From contig NC_021985.1 of the NCBI RefSeq assembly GCF_000444875.1, positions 248,001 through 312,000 of the forward strand: a stretch of DNA of 64,000 bases, in the 5' to 3' direction. Position 1 is the stretch's first letter, and every line of letters starts with the position of its first letter. The notes beneath the pieces are model-generated. The model was not told the origin of the DNA and did no database searches. It worked only from the letters and a program-made list of their open reading frames with translations. Source of the DNA: Streptomyces collinus Tu 365 (GTDB taxonomy: Bacteria; Actinomycetota; Actinomycetes; Streptomycetales; Streptomycetaceae). Position numbers and translations under genes: made by a program. Below, in pieces: positions 23,792 through 32,958 of this stretch.

Positions 23792-25360
23792 ATGCCTGAT
23801 CCTTCCATGCCGCCGGACGACCGGCCGGCGTCGCCCGTGAGGCCCCGCGCGACGGCCGAGTCGCCGGCCGGGTCCTTGAGACGGCGTCTGGTGCTGTCGT
23901 CCGTGCTGCCGCCGAGCGCGGTCGCCGTGACGGGTGCGGTGGCCACCGCGCTGGCGGGGGGCGGCCACCTGGACCAGGCGTACCAGGGCGCTGTGTTCGG
24001 CGGCGTTGTGCTCATCGGGTCCCTGGCGGCCGCGATCGCGGGCATGCGGGCTTCGGCGGAAGCACGAGCAGTCACCCAGCACTGGGCAGAGCTGTCCCGC
24101 GCAGCCGACCGAAACCGTGCCGAGCTGACCGAGTTGACCCGTGCCACAGCCGAGGGCAGAGCCGAACTGGATGCGCTGAGCCGTCGGCTGCGGGCCGGGG
24201 AGCGCCCTGTACGGGACCGACCGGAACTCCCGCCGCAGACCGGCCCGGACGAACTCTCCCGCCTCGGATTCGAGATCGCCGTGGCCCGGCACGAGGCGGA
24301 GGGAGCCCTGCTGGAGACCGCCGCCTTCGCGATCGGCGCGGAACACCACTCCCGGCTGGAGCAGTTCGAGGTGTTCGCCAACTTGGCGCGCCGTCTGGAG
24401 TCCCTGGTGCACCGCGAGATCGGCCTGCTGGACGACCTGGAGAACGAGGTCGAGGACCCCGACTTGCTCAAGGGGCTGTTCCGGGTGGACCACCTGTCCA
24501 CCCGAATCCGCCGCTACGCCGAGAACCTGGCCGTGCTCGGCGGCGCGAACACTCACCGCCAGTGGACCCGCCCCGTCAGCCTGACCGACGTACTGCGTTC
24601 CGCCGTCGCCGAGATCGACCAGTACGCCCGGGTCAAGCTGGTCCCGCCCGTCGAGGGATCGGTCAGCGGCCACGCCGTGGTAGACGTCGTCCATCTACTG
24701 GCTGAGCTGCTGGAGAACGCGACGGTCTTCTCACCGCCCCAGACCACCGTGCACGTGCGGGTGGAGCCCGTCGCCGCTGGGGTGGCGATCGAGGTCGAGG
24801 ACCGGGGCCTGGGCATGTCCCCGGCCGAGCGCGGTGAGATGAACACCGTCTTGAGCGCACCCGACAAGGTTGCGCTGGGCGAACTGCTGCAAGACGGCCG
24901 GATCGGCCTGTACGTGGTCTCCGTCCTGGCTCGGCGACACGACATCGCCGTGCAGTTGCAGAGCAACGTCTACGGCGGCACGCAGGCCGTCATGGTGCTG
25001 CCCGAGGCACTGCTCGGTCCGCAGCCGACAGCTTCCGCGCCGGCGCCCCACACCGTCCCGGCCCCCGAGGCGGAGCCGCACGACCGTACGGAGACCGAGG
25101 CGGTGGACTTCCCTGCGATGGAGACGACCGCCGTCGCGGATCCGAGCGTGTCAGATTCCGCACCCGGGCCCGCCCCGGCCCCCTCCGACTGCGAGGACGA
25201 CCGCCCGCAGCTGCCTCAGCGCCGCCGTCAGGACCACGCCGCCGAAGTGACGCAACCGGTCCGCGGCGCCGGTGCTGCCGAGGACATCGAACACGACCCC
25301 GGCCTCATGGCCGCATTCCAGACCGGACTGCGCAGGGCCGAGGAAGCGGAGACGCCCTGA
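23792..25360 (+). CDS. cvnA: conservon sensor-kinase-like protein CvnA
   Basis: 522 residues. Two hydrophobic segments near the N-terminus (about 33-55 and 66-86) anchor it in the membrane. A coiled region and a degenerate histidine-kinase dimerisation part follow, then a GHKL ATPase domain (LLAELLENATVFSPPQTTVH as N box, VEDRGLGMSP, GRIGLYVVSVLARRHDI). A long acidic, proline-rich tail follows. It heads the standard conservon order A-B-C-D. In Streptomyces, Cvn systems resemble membrane-associated signalling complexes that end in a small GTPase. Confidence 0.9.
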   Translation: MPDPSMPPDDRPASPVRPRATAESPAGSLRRRLVLSSVLPPSAVAVTGAVATALAGGGHLDQAYQGAVFGGVVLIGSLAAAIAGMRASAEARAVTQHWAELSRAADRNRAELTELTRATAEGRAELDALSRRLRAGERPVRDRPELPPQTGPDELSRLGFEIAVARHEAEGALLETAAFAIGAEHHSRLEQFEVFANLARRLESLVHREIGLLDDLENEVEDPDLLKGLFRVDHLSTRIRRYAENLAVLGGANTHRQWTRPVSLTDVLRSAVAEIDQYARVKLVPPVEGSVSGHAVVDVVHLLAELLENATVFSPPQTTVHVRVEPVAAGVAIEVEDRGLGMSPAERGEMNTVLSAPDKVALGELLQDGRIGLYVVSVLARRHDIAVQLQSNVYGGTQAVMVLPEALLGPQPTASAPAPHTVPAPEAEPHDRTETEAVDFPAMETTAVADPSVSDSAPGPAPAPSDCEDDRPQLPQRRRQDHAAEVTQPVRGAGAAEDIEHDPGLMAAFQTGLRRAEEAETP

Positions 25361-25428
25361 TGGCCGTAGCCGCCGTGAAGGCCCGGGATCCGTACAGCGA
25401 AACGTTTCCTTCTGCCGAATAGGAGTAC

Positions 25429-25827
25429 ATGATCGTGGCGAGCGAAGACCTTTCCTGGCTGTTGACGGGTCTGGTGAACCGGGTGCCGCACACCCGTAGC
25501 GCGTTGTTGCTGTCCTCGGACGGGCTGGTGAAGGCAGCGGAGGGACTGGACAAGGACGCCGCGGACCAGTTGGCCGCGCTCGCCAGTGGGCTGTACTCGT
25601 TGGCACGTAGCGCGGGCCGGCACTTCGACGACGGCGGTGACGTGCGACAGATCGTGACGGAGCTCAGCACCTCGCTGCTGTTCGTCTCGTCCGCCGGACA
25701 CGGCGCGGTGCTGGCGGTGCTGGCCGGACGCGATGCGGACGCGGCGGTGCTGGGCTACGAGATGGGCATGATGGTGAAGAGCGTGCGTCCGCACCTGGCC
25801 ACACCGCCCCGGCACCCGGTGGGGTGA
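25429..25827 (+). CDS. cvnB: roadblock/LC7-domain protein CvnB
   Basis: 132 residues. The sequence SEDLSWLLTGLVNRVPHTRS and LLLSSDGLVKAAEGLDKDAA is the typical roadblock/LC7 start, and the central LSTSLLFVSSAGHGAVLAVL completes the fold. Roadblock proteins regulate small GTPases such as CvnD. AGGAG stands three bases before ATG 25429; GTG 25435 gives better spacing and may be the real start. Position: 68 bases after cvnA, 3 bases before cvnC. Confidence 0.9.
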   Translation: MIVASEDLSWLLTGLVNRVPHTRSALLLSSDGLVKAAEGLDKDAADQLAALASGLYSLARSAGRHFDDGGDVRQIVTELSTSLLFVSSAGHGAVLAVLAGRDADAAVLGYEMGMMVKSVRPHLATPPRHPVG

Positions 25828-25830
25828 CCG

Positions 25831-26217
25831 ATGACGCCGGTCCTCCCAGACGGACCGCAGCTCGACGAGGCGGCCGGGCGACTGGTTCGTCCCTACACGG
25901 TGAGCGACGGCCGGACCAGGGCCACGTCCCATTTCACACTGGTGACCACCGTGCGGGCCACCGGCGCCCAGACGCAGGGCGTTTTCGGCCTGGAGCACGC
26001 GCAGGTGCTGGCGCTGTGCGAACAGCCCGTGAGCGTTGCCGAGGTCGCGGCCCGGATGCAGGTGCCCGCCGCCGTGGTCAAGGTGCTGCTGTCCGATCTG
26101 GCCGAGGGAGGCGCGGTGGTCGCAGGTGATACGCGCCCGGCGTCCACGGGCCACTCCGCACAACCTGATCGAGACCTCCTGGAAGCGATACGCGATGGCC
26201 TCCTCAAACGACTGTGA
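25831..26217 (+). CDS. cvnC: DUF742 protein CvnC
   Basis: 128 residues. The DUF742 pattern is clear: RLVRPYTVSDGRTRATSHFT near the N-terminus, a winged-helix-like middle (VSVAEVAARMQVPAAVVKVL, LSDLAEGGAVV) and a C-terminal LLEAIRDGLLKRL. The family is almost confined to actinobacterial conservons. The last 23 bases overlap the start of cvnD. Confidence 0.9.
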   Translation: MTPVLPDGPQLDEAAGRLVRPYTVSDGRTRATSHFTLVTTVRATGAQTQGVFGLEHAQVLALCEQPVSVAEVAARMQVPAAVVKVLLSDLAEGGAVVAGDTRPASTGHSAQPDRDLLEAIRDGLLKRL

Positions 26218-26818
26218 CCCGCTGCCCGCCGACGTCCTGCCGGTGGGCGTCAAGGTGCTGGTCGCCGGCGGGTTCGGCGTGGGAAAGACCACCTTCGTCA
26301 ACGCGCTCAGCGAGATCGAGCCGCTGAGCACTGAGGAGATGCTGACCGCCGTCAGCGCGGCCACGGACCGGCTGGACGGGGTGGAGAACAAGGCCACCAC
26401 CACGGTGGCATTGGACTTCGGCCGGATCACGCTCAGCCCGTCCCACGTCCTGTACCTGTTCGGCACGCCCGGGCAGGAGCGCTTCTGGTTCATGTGGGAC
26501 GAACTCTCCGAGGGAGCGCTCGGGGCGGTGGTGCTCGCCGACACCCGCAGGCTGGAGCACTCCTTCGCGGCGGTGGACTTCTTCGAGCGGCGCGGCATCC
26601 CTTTCGTCGTCGCCGTGAACGAGTTCGACGGGGCTCACCGCTATCGCGGGGAGGAAGTGCGGACCGCGCTCGACCTCAGGCAGGAGGTGCCGGTGGTGTT
26701 GTGCGACGCCCGCGTACAGAAGTCGGGCACACGCGTGCTTCTCGATCTGGTTCAGCATCTGATCACGACAAGGAGTTCCCATGGCAGCGACACAGATCAA
26801 CCCACCGTCCGGGCCTGA
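26195..26818 (+). CDS. cvnD: conservon small GTPase CvnD
   Basis: 207 residues. G-protein motifs: Walker A GGFGVGKTT at 25-33, switch I region with KATTTVALDFG, G3 in LFGTPGQERFWFMWDELS, and G4 as NEFD in FVVAVNEFDGAHR. These match the Cvn-type MglA-like GTPases. ATG 26195 lies inside cvnC with GGAAG upstream; the 3' end overlaps the GAF gene by 38 bases. Tight overlaps throughout indicate a single transcript. Confidence 0.9.
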   Translation: MASSNDCDPLPADVLPVGVKVLVAGGFGVGKTTFVNALSEIEPLSTEEMLTAVSAATDRLDGVENKATTTVALDFGRITLSPSHVLYLFGTPGQERFWFMWDELSEGALGAVVLADTRRLEHSFAAVDFFERRGIPFVVAVNEFDGAHRYRGEEVRTALDLRQEVPVVLCDARVQKSGTRVLLDLVQHLITTRSSHGSDTDQPTVRA

Positions 26819-27395
26819 GTCCGGGATCGCCCTGCGCCATCTGCTCCTCCCCCCGGAGGACCCACAGGTGCGCGCCCGTTCCGAGCGGCTGCGCGAGCTG
26901 GGCATCGATGCTCGTCCGGACGCCGAACTCGACGTCTTCGCACGGGAGCTGGCACAACGCACCGGCGGCTGCTACGCCGGGGTCAACTTCTTCCTCGACG
27001 CAGACCGCCAGTACTTCGCGGGGTTGTACAGCGCCGCGCAGGACATCACGGCTCATGTGGGACCGCCGTTGCTGGAGGAACCGGTCCCCGGCCGCGTCAT
27101 GCCCCGCGACATCGACATGGGCATCTGCCCGCACGTGGTCAAGCGCCGCCGGGCGCTGGTGCTGGAGGACATCCGGGACTTCCCCCGGTTCGCCGGTAAC
27201 CCGGTGGTCGACGCCATCGGCGTCCACTCCTACCTGGGCGCACCGCTGATAGACAGCACCGGCGTGGTGCTGGGCACCATCTGCGTGGTCGACCAGGACC
27301 CACGGCCGTGGGGACGCGAAGGGCTGGAAACCATCAAGGCCATGGCTGCCGAACTGGTCGAGCGACTGGAGGAGTCGGCGAACCACCGCGGCTGA
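26781..27395 (+). CDS. GAF-domain protein, last gene of the conservon
   Basis: 204 residues; ATG 26781 has AAGGAG at ideal spacing inside the end of cvnD. A GAF domain spans about 45-190 (FARELAQRTGGCYAGVNFFL, DIDMGICPHVVKRRRALVLE, YLGAPLIDSTGVVLGTICVV). GAF domains bind small ligands or haem. Some Streptomyces conservons end with a cytochrome P450; a GAF protein here may supply the sensory input instead, which is inference. Confidence 0.85.
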   Translation: MAATQINPPSGPESGIALRHLLLPPEDPQVRARSERLRELGIDARPDAELDVFARELAQRTGGCYAGVNFFLDADRQYFAGLYSAAQDITAHVGPPLLEEPVPGRVMPRDIDMGICPHVVKRRRALVLEDIRDFPRFAGNPVVDAIGVHSYLGAPLIDSTGVVLGTICVVDQDPRPWGREGLETIKAMAAELVERLEESANHRG

Positions 27396-27407
27396 CCGGC
27401 GCTGCCG

Positions 27408-27684
27408 GACGCGCACGTGATGGCGTCCTGGCCCTGCGCCTCCGCTCCCCCGCCGATGGCGACCTTCCCCTGCGGGCAGAACACCGTCCGCGCTGGAAGT
27501 TCGGCACGGTCGCGTTCGGCAGCTTCACCACCTGGTACCCGTCCACCACCGCGGCCGCCTCGACGGACGTCCGGCTGTCCGACGCCTGCGCCCCCCACCC
27601 GACGCCCGACACCAGGGCCACCGCCGGCGCGCCCGCCCCGAGAGTCCTCAGGCCTCGCGGCGCCCGACTGGTGTCGCATGCCAT
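27408..27684 (-). pseudogene. frameshifted, truncated secreted-protein gene
   Basis: From ATG 27684 the minus strand encodes a secretion-type N-terminus (LRTLGAGAPAVALVSGVGWG, AQA) and then DGYQVVKLPNATVPNFQRG. One base is missing after that point: the neighbouring frame continues with TVFCPQGKVAIGGGAEAQGQ and DAITCASG. Together these match the start of a common Streptomyces secreted family (VVKxPNVTVxxFxxGTVxCPxGKxAxGGGAEAQGxDAI). The 3' two-thirds are gone, replaced by the end of the GAF gene. Confidence 0.6.
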
Positions 27685-27792
27685 CGCGCCCCTGGTCGAT
27701 GTGGCCTCACCTTCTGTTTCTGGGGCGGCCCGCCAGGTGTCGGCGCCGGGACGTCCAGCACGGCCGTCCGGAGGTCCCGGCGGTCGGCGGGC

Positions 27793-27927
27793 TCAGCCGA
27801 TTCCGGTGACCTGCAGGGCCGTGTCCCAGTTGTTCTTGATGGCGCTGCGGGCGGCGGACAGGGCGGGGTTCTCCCGCGGGATCGGCCCGGAGGGTGGGGT
27901 ACCGGGCGGCTGACGGCATGACACCAC
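27793..27927 (-). CDS. short ORF downstream of the LysE exporter
   Basis: 44 residues from GTG 27927, or 43 from GTG 27924, with a GAGGGG stretch just upstream. It ends in ENPALSAARSAIKNNWDTAL followed by QVTGIG, which reads like genuine protein. It may be the surviving C-terminus of a larger gene or a small gene co-transcribed with lysE, which ends 20 bases upstream. No family was recognised. Confidence 0.35.
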   Translation of the reverse strand: MVSCRQPPGTPPSGPIPRENPALSAARSAIKNNWDTALQVTGIG

Positions 27928-27946
27928 CCCTCGCGCGCTTTGAAGG

Positions 27947-28624
27947 TCAGTAAGAAGCCGCGGCCAAGCCGATCCCGATGCCGATGAACAGCCAGCCGGT
28001 CATCAGCTCCCAGCGATGGCGAACCTTCGGGCGGGCCAGGAGAGCGCGCAGACGTGCGGCGACGGCGACGAGGGCGAACCAGTAGGCCACGCCGATCAGA
28101 ATGTCCAGGATGCCGAGGAAGAAGATCTGCCCCGTCGCCGAGCCGGCGCCGTGCACGAACTGCGGCAGGACACTGAGGAAGAAGAGCGCCGCCTTGGGGT
28201 TGAGCACGTTGGTGAGGAAGCCCTGGGTGAAGCCGGACCGCCACCGGTCGGCGGCTGAGCCGTCTCCGGTCGCTGCCCGCGGCCCGGCAGTGTCTTCCGC
28301 GCTGCCGGTTGCGTCTCGTCCGGCCTGCCTGTGGTGCACGGCCCGCCGGGCGGTGAGTACCGCCCGGATGCCGAGGTAGACGAGGTAGGCCGCGCCCAGA
28401 AGCTTGATCGCGTCATAGACCACCGGGGAGCGAGCTGCGATCAGGGACAGTCCGAGGGCCGCGGCGAGCATGTGTACACACAAGCCGGATTGCGCGCCCA
28501 GCGCCGCTGCTCGCCCTTTGGTGGGATCCTCGGCCGCGGATCTGACCACCACCACGAAGTCCGGGCCCGGCACCACATACGCCACTAACACGACACCGAG
28601 GAAACCGACGAAGTCGACCGACAT
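27947..28624 (-). CDS. LysE/RhtB-family exporter
   Basis: 225 residues with about six hydrophobic segments; ATG 28624 with AAGGGA upstream. Family marks: an N-terminal helix with VVLVAYVVPGPDFVVVVRSA, GAQSGLCVHMLAAALGLSLI, and the second-half motif FTQGFLTNVLNPKAALFFLS. LysE/RhtB proteins export amino acids or their derivatives across the inner membrane. A polar insert of about 35 residues (TARRAVHHRQAGRDATGSAE region) separates the two halves. The substrate is unknown. Confidence 0.88.
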   Translation of the reverse strand: MSVDFVGFLGVVLVAYVVPGPDFVVVVRSAAEDPTKGRAAALGAQSGLCVHMLAAALGLSLIAARSPVVYDAIKLLGAAYLVYLGIRAVLTARRAVHHRQAGRDATGSAEDTAGPRAATGDGSAADRWRSGFTQGFLTNVLNPKAALFFLSVLPQFVHGAGSATGQIFFLGILDILIGVAYWFALVAVAARLRALLARPKVRHRWELMTGWLFIGIGIGLAAASY

Positions 28625-29216
28625 CCGTTTTCCCTTCTCTACCCGTGGCCCGTGCGCCGACCAGGTCGCTTCGTCAAGCACGCCCAAGCCCCCTTGCCGC
28701 CATCAAGGCGACGGCCTCATCAAGTACCCCAAGACGGCAGACAAGTTCTTGGCAGGAGGGGGTCAGACCTGACCACCGCGCCGTACGGCCCGGCCGTCTT
28801 TCGCCGGCAGGCCGCCCTGGCAGCCGACATCAACACCACGAGCGGGCCCGGCTCCACGGCATCCAGGCAGCGCCTAGGCGGATCCCGGTTGGAGGAGCGG
28901 TCAGGGCATTACGAGGGCGCGGCGGGGTCGTGCCGGCCCACCGCCGGTACGCATCTCGCGTCCCCTCGCAGCCCGTGGCTGCTCCCGGTGACAGCGCTCG
29001 GCGCCCTCTCCTGGTGCGAGGCCCGCTGACACAAGCCCTGGTATCAGCTGACCACGGCGTAGCTGCGTGTGTCTCACGCGGTCGGTGGCTGTCGACTCGC
29101 TCCTCCGAATGCACAGCGGCGGACCCGTTCGTGGTCTTCGGGAGGATTCCGTCCTGTGCGCTTCGTCCGCACCGCCTCCGCAGCCGTCGTCGTCGCCGCG
29201 CCGCTCGTCCCTGCCG
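28625..29216. other. 590-base stretch with two possible gene fragments
   Basis: One short plus-strand frame ends at 28772 with DGLIKYPKTADKFLAGGGQT, which looks like the tail of a former gene. Near 29156 a GTG preceded by GGGAGG opens a hydrophobic start (RFVRTASAAVVVAAPLVPAV) like a clipped signal peptide, running into the end of the acyl-CoA oxidase gene. Neither can be named. Confidence 0.35.
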
Positions 29217-31184
29217 TCAGTCGGCGGGGCCGACCAGGTCCGGTGCTCGCAGGACGGCAGCCGGGATGCCCCAGGCGTCGACGAGGTCGACGGCGAGGGA
29301 GCGCACCTTGCGGCAGAGGTCGTTCACCTCGCGACTGATCGCCTTGGACCGCTGGACGGTCAGTCGGCCGTGTTCCATGAACCAGGCACGGTCGGCTTCG
29401 ATGGTCGAGAGCGCGAACAGGTCGCACAGCAGGCCAAGGGCATCCTTCTCCGTGCCTTCAGGAAGAGCCCGCACCTTGTCGACGAAGGCTTCCGTGACCA
29501 GCCGTTCGACGTGGGCCCGGGCGAGGGCGATGACGTGGTCCTGGATCAGCGAGAAGACCGCGCCGGGCTCGTCCTGCTGGATGCCGCGCTTCATGCGGCG
29601 GGCGAGGCCGGCGAGCATGTGCTCCTCGCGGAAGCGAACCATGGCGAGGTGGTACTCCGAGTCGAGGAGTCCGGCTTCCCGGTCCCATGCGTCACCGCCG
29701 GGCAGCAGGTCACGGACACGTTCGAGGAGTTTGTGCGCCGAGGTCCGCTCGATGACGGTCTCGACGGCGAGGCCGGTGACGTAGCGGACCATACCGAGCT
29801 GGTCGAGGTCCTCGAACTCGGTCGCGTGATCGGTGAGCAGACCCTTGGCCACGAGCTGGAGGAGCACGTGGTTGTCGCCCTCGAAGGTGGTGAAGACGTC
29901 GCTGTCCCGTTTGAGGGCGGCGAAGCGGTTCCGGGCAAGGTATCCCGCGCCACCGCACGCCTCGCGGCACTCCTGGACGACGCGGGTGGCGTGCCAGGTG
30001 GCGAGTGCCTTGATGCCGGCGGCTCGCGACTCAAGGCGGCGCCGTGCCTGCGGGTCGTCTTCGATGCTGGAGAAGACCTCGTGCAGCTGGCCTCGGACGA
30101 CGTCCTGGGCGAAGTGCAGCGCGTAGGTGCGGGCGAGGAGGGGGAGCAGCCGGCGCTGGTGGAGGCCGTAGTCGAGGAGTACCTGTTCCTCGGTGTCCCG
30201 GGACGATGTGAACTGGCGCCGCCGGTCGGCATACTTGGTGGCGACCGCCAGTGCGACCTTGGCGACGCTGACGCCGGCTCCGGCAACGCTGACTCGGCCC
30301 TGCACGAGGGTGCCGAGCATGGTGAAGAAGCGTCGGTCGGGGTTCTCGATGGCGCTCTCATAGCGACCTTCGGGGGTGACCTGGGCGAAGCGGTCGAGGA
30401 GCGCCTCCCTGGGGACGCGTACCCCGTCGAAGCGGATGCGTCCGTTGTCGACGCCGTTGAGGCCCATCTTCCGGCCGTCGTCCTCTATGGCGACACCGGG
30501 CAGGACCCGGCCGTCCGACCGTAGAGGAACGACGAAGGCGTGGACTCCCTCGGTCCGGCCGTCCACCTCCAACTGGGCGAAGACGACGGCGAGTTCGGCG
30601 TGGCGGGCGGCGTTGCCTATGTAGTCCTTGCGAGCTTGCTCGTCGGGAGTGGTGAGGACGAACTCCCGGTTCTCGGGGTCGTAGCGGGCGATGGTGCCGA
30701 GCGCCTGGACGTTGGAACCGTGACCCACCTCGGTCATGGCGAAGCAGCCCATCAGCTCTCCGGTGACCAGGCGGGGCAGGTATGTCTTGTGGTGGTGGTC
30801 GGTGCCGAGATGCAGGATGGCTCCGCCGAAGAGCCCGAACTGGACGCCGACCTTCACGAGGACGGAGAGGTCGCCGAATGCCAGGGTCTCGAAGGCGGCG
30901 ATCGACGCGCCGACGTCGTCGCCGCCGCCGTACGCGCCGGGGAAGCCCATGCCGGTCTGACCGGTCGCGGCCAACTGGACGACGACATCGCGGACCCTCT
31001 CGCGGAACGCGTCGATGCCGAGCGCGTCGGCCTCGTCGAGGACGGCGGCATGGGTGACCAGGTTGGTCCGGACGAGGTCCCGGATCCCGGCGTACTCGCC
31101 GTCGAGGACGGCGGCGAGGGCCGGGACGTCGATCTCGAGCTGGAGCCGGCCGCTGACGGAGACGGAGCTGTTCTCGGTTGCCAT
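29217..31184 (-). CDS. acyl-CoA oxidase/dehydrogenase
   Basis: 655 residues, the length of ACOX-type flavoenzymes. Visible features: GELMGCFAMTEVGHGSNVQA and KDYIGNAARHAELAVVFAQL (FAD/substrate middle domain), KMGLNGVDNGRIRFDGVRVP, VQECREACGGAGYLARNRFA and FTTFEGDNHVLLQLVAKGLL with the catalytic glutamate region. It oxidises fatty acyl-CoA to the enoyl-CoA, passing electrons to oxygen. No neighbouring beta-oxidation genes are present. The ribosome-binding site before ATG 31184 is weak. Confidence 0.92.
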   Translation of the reverse strand: MATENSSVSVSGRLQLEIDVPALAAVLDGEYAGIRDLVRTNLVTHAAVLDEADALGIDAFRERVRDVVVQLAATGQTGMGFPGAYGGGDDVGASIAAFETLAFGDLSVLVKVGVQFGLFGGAILHLGTDHHHKTYLPRLVTGELMGCFAMTEVGHGSNVQALGTIARYDPENREFVLTTPDEQARKDYIGNAARHAELAVVFAQLEVDGRTEGVHAFVVPLRSDGRVLPGVAIEDDGRKMGLNGVDNGRIRFDGVRVPREALLDRFAQVTPEGRYESAIENPDRRFFTMLGTLVQGRVSVAGAGVSVAKVALAVATKYADRRRQFTSSRDTEEQVLLDYGLHQRRLLPLLARTYALHFAQDVVRGQLHEVFSSIEDDPQARRRLESRAAGIKALATWHATRVVQECREACGGAGYLARNRFAALKRDSDVFTTFEGDNHVLLQLVAKGLLTDHATEFEDLDQLGMVRYVTGLAVETVIERTSAHKLLERVRDLLPGGDAWDREAGLLDSEYHLAMVRFREEHMLAGLARRMKRGIQQDEPGAVFSLIQDHVIALARAHVERLVTEAFVDKVRALPEGTEKDALGLLCDLFALSTIEADRAWFMEHGRLTVQRSKAISREVNDLCRKVRSLAVDLVDAWGIPAAVLRAPDLVGPAD

Positions 31185-31391
31185 GCCGCTTCGCTACCCC
31201 GAGCCGCGACTGTCAACCGACGCGACCCCGGCGCCAGGCGTGGCCGGCGCGGGACGCGGGACCGGTGCGCGGTTCTGTCAGGGCCACGCCCCTCTCCGCC
31301 TCAACGGCACCGCCCGCTCCATCGCGTGACGCGCCTCCTCCCCTCGTCCTCGCCCGCCTGGGTGACGTCCTCCCGGGCGGGCGGGGCCTTA

Positions 31392-31493
31392 GGAAGCGCC
31401 CTGGACGGCCAGGAAAGCTACGTCGTCATCAACATCGGCAACGAGCCCTGGGGCACCCTGATGGTCGACGCGCCCAACTGGGGGCAGAACTGA
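31392..31493 (+). pseudogene. remnant of a GH5 glycoside hydrolase gene with internal deletion
   Basis: The frame ending at 31493 reads ALDGQESYVVINIGNEPWG and then directly TLMVDAPNWGQN. Both are GH5 cellulase/mannanase motifs: NEPWG carries the acid/base glutamate, and the VDAPNWGQD-type strand lies further along in intact enzymes. The intervening region has been lost and the frame stops at once. It is a clear fossil, not a working gene. Confidence 0.55.
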
Positions 31494-31719
31494 TCGGGCA
31501 CGATGCGGGACAACGCGTCTCGACCGCGCAGGTGGCGATCGGCCAGCCGGTGCGAGGGCAGCTCCGTAGTGGAGTGGGCCGAGGTGGCCGGCCAGGCAGC
31601 AGTGGCAGGCGTCGACAGCCTCGACGGCGTTTACCAGCCCGCTTCACGGACATTTGGAGCCCCCGAGACGAAAATCGAGATGAGCAGGCATCTCTCTAGC
31701 GCATCTGTGGAGGATGAGC

Positions 31720-32076
31720 GTGACTGAGAACATGTGGAACTACGCGCCGACGGCCGGCCACACTCCTGACGCCGATCTGACGGGTTATGCGGTGGAAGCG
31801 ACGGACGGACACATCGGCAAGGTCGACAAGCACTCCAACGACGTAGGATCGCAGTACATCGTCGTCGACACCGGAATGTGGATCTTCGGCAAGGAGGTCC
31901 TGCTCCCAGCCGCTACGATCACCCGCATCGACCACGAGGGGAGGACCATCACTGTCGCTCGCTCCAAAGAGCAGATCAAGCGCGCACCGGAGTTCGACAA
32001 GGACAAGCACTTGGGCGACCCCGCCTACCGCGACCAGATCAGCGGCCATTACGGGGCCGGTGGCGCCGGCCACTGA
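31720..32076 (+). CDS. PRC-barrel domain protein
   Basis: 118 residues. The PRC-barrel fold is indicated by LTGYAVEATDGHIGKVDKHS, YIVVDTGMWIFGKEVLLPAA and TRIDHEGRTITVARSKEQIK, followed by a conserved PEFDKDKH tail. These small proteins are common in Streptomyces and often stress-induced. GTG 31720 is placed six bases after GGAGG and is preferred; the in-frame ATG at 31714 abuts the GGAGG and is too close. Confidence 0.85.
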   Translation: MTENMWNYAPTAGHTPDADLTGYAVEATDGHIGKVDKHSNDVGSQYIVVDTGMWIFGKEVLLPAATITRIDHEGRTITVARSKEQIKRAPEFDKDKHLGDPAYRDQISGHYGAGGAGH

Positions 32077-32317
32077 TCCCGCCGATTCCCCAACAAGGCG
32101 GTCGACCACAACTCCGCTACGCCTCATCAAGCGACGTCACGGCGGCGGCCCGAGTCCATCTGGAGGCGGATGCCGATGCCGCCGCACGTGTCAGGGCCGC
32201 CGAGCGGGCCCGCCGGTCTGCCACCGCGCATGCCTCTCCCGCCGAACGGCGTCCGCAGGAGGCCCGGCCCTGGTACAAGCACAGGAGCGGCGGCCAGACT
32301 GGGATGAATGCCCGGCT

Positions 32318-32356
32318 CGTGCGCTTCCCGTACGGCACGCGTACGGGAAGCGCACG
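32318..32356. terminator. 16-bp perfect hairpin
   Basis: Arms 32318-32333 (CGTGCGCTTCCCGTAC) and 32341-32356 are perfectly complementary with a 7-base loop. It is one of the strongest hairpins in the window. It lies 240 bases after the PRC-barrel gene and within a stretch of decayed sequence, so a terminator is the simplest reading; an insertion-sequence relic is another. Confidence 0.5.
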
Positions 32357-32689
32357 CATGCCGTTGACCGGCCCATGGCACGCTACAAAGGCGGTGGCAT
32401 GATCTTGTTCGACAACGCACGCCGCAGCCTGACCCAGTCCGAAGCCCCGCCCGGGAAGGTTCCGGCCGTCCCACTCCAGCACCGGGCTGGGCCCCCATAG
32501 CGGTCAGCGTCTCGGCCAGTTCCCGGACTGTTCCGACGAGTGGACTAGAGACCGGCCGCATGGACGACACCGGCCCCTGGGAGATCGTCAGAGCGCCCTC
32601 GACGCGTTCAGGGCATCGATGACCCGCAGCGGCGACGCGTTCGCAGAGACGCCCGTCCTCTCCGCGTTCGCGGCCCTGGGCGCCCCGGC

Positions 32690-32800
32690 AGCTCAGGGCA
32701 AGCACCACACCAGGCGCTGCTCTGTCTCGCCGACGCCGGGCCGACGTCCTCTTTGCGAATGCTTCGTGACGGACCCCAACCCACCAGGTCAGGCTGAATC
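32690..32800 (+). pseudogene. IS110-type transposase C-terminal remnant
   Basis: Overlapping frames read HTRR/QALLCLA, then SRRRRADVLFA, then (one base later) MLRDG. Joined they resemble the C-terminal pattern of IS110 transposases (HQALLCLARRRxDVLFAMLRDG). The frameshift and lack of any longer open frame show decay. It is part of a fragment-rich zone, 32100-32960. Confidence 0.45.
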
Positions 32801-32814
32801 GCCGAGAACCCGCC

Positions 32815-32958
32815 GTGCGAACCCGCCGTCCTTCAGTCCACAGCTACTCGAACTCCTCCAAGGAGATCTCGGCCGCCTCCGGCCGCAGCCTCACCAACGA
32901 AGACTTCGCAGTGATCGACCAACGGCTGCGGGCCACGAGGCTCCCTGCGGTGATCTAG
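32815..32958 (+). CDS. short ORF or C-terminal gene fragment
   Basis: 47 residues from GTG 32815 to TAG 32958: HSYSNSSKEISAASGRSLTN followed by EDFAVIDQRLRATRLPAVI. The composition is protein-like, unlike the surrounding frames, but no ribosome-binding site is clear. It may be the tail of a lost gene. It converges with the large NTPase gene, 12 bases apart. Confidence 0.4.
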   Translation: MRTRRPSVHSYSNSSKEISAASGRSLTNEDFAVIDQRLRATRLPAVI

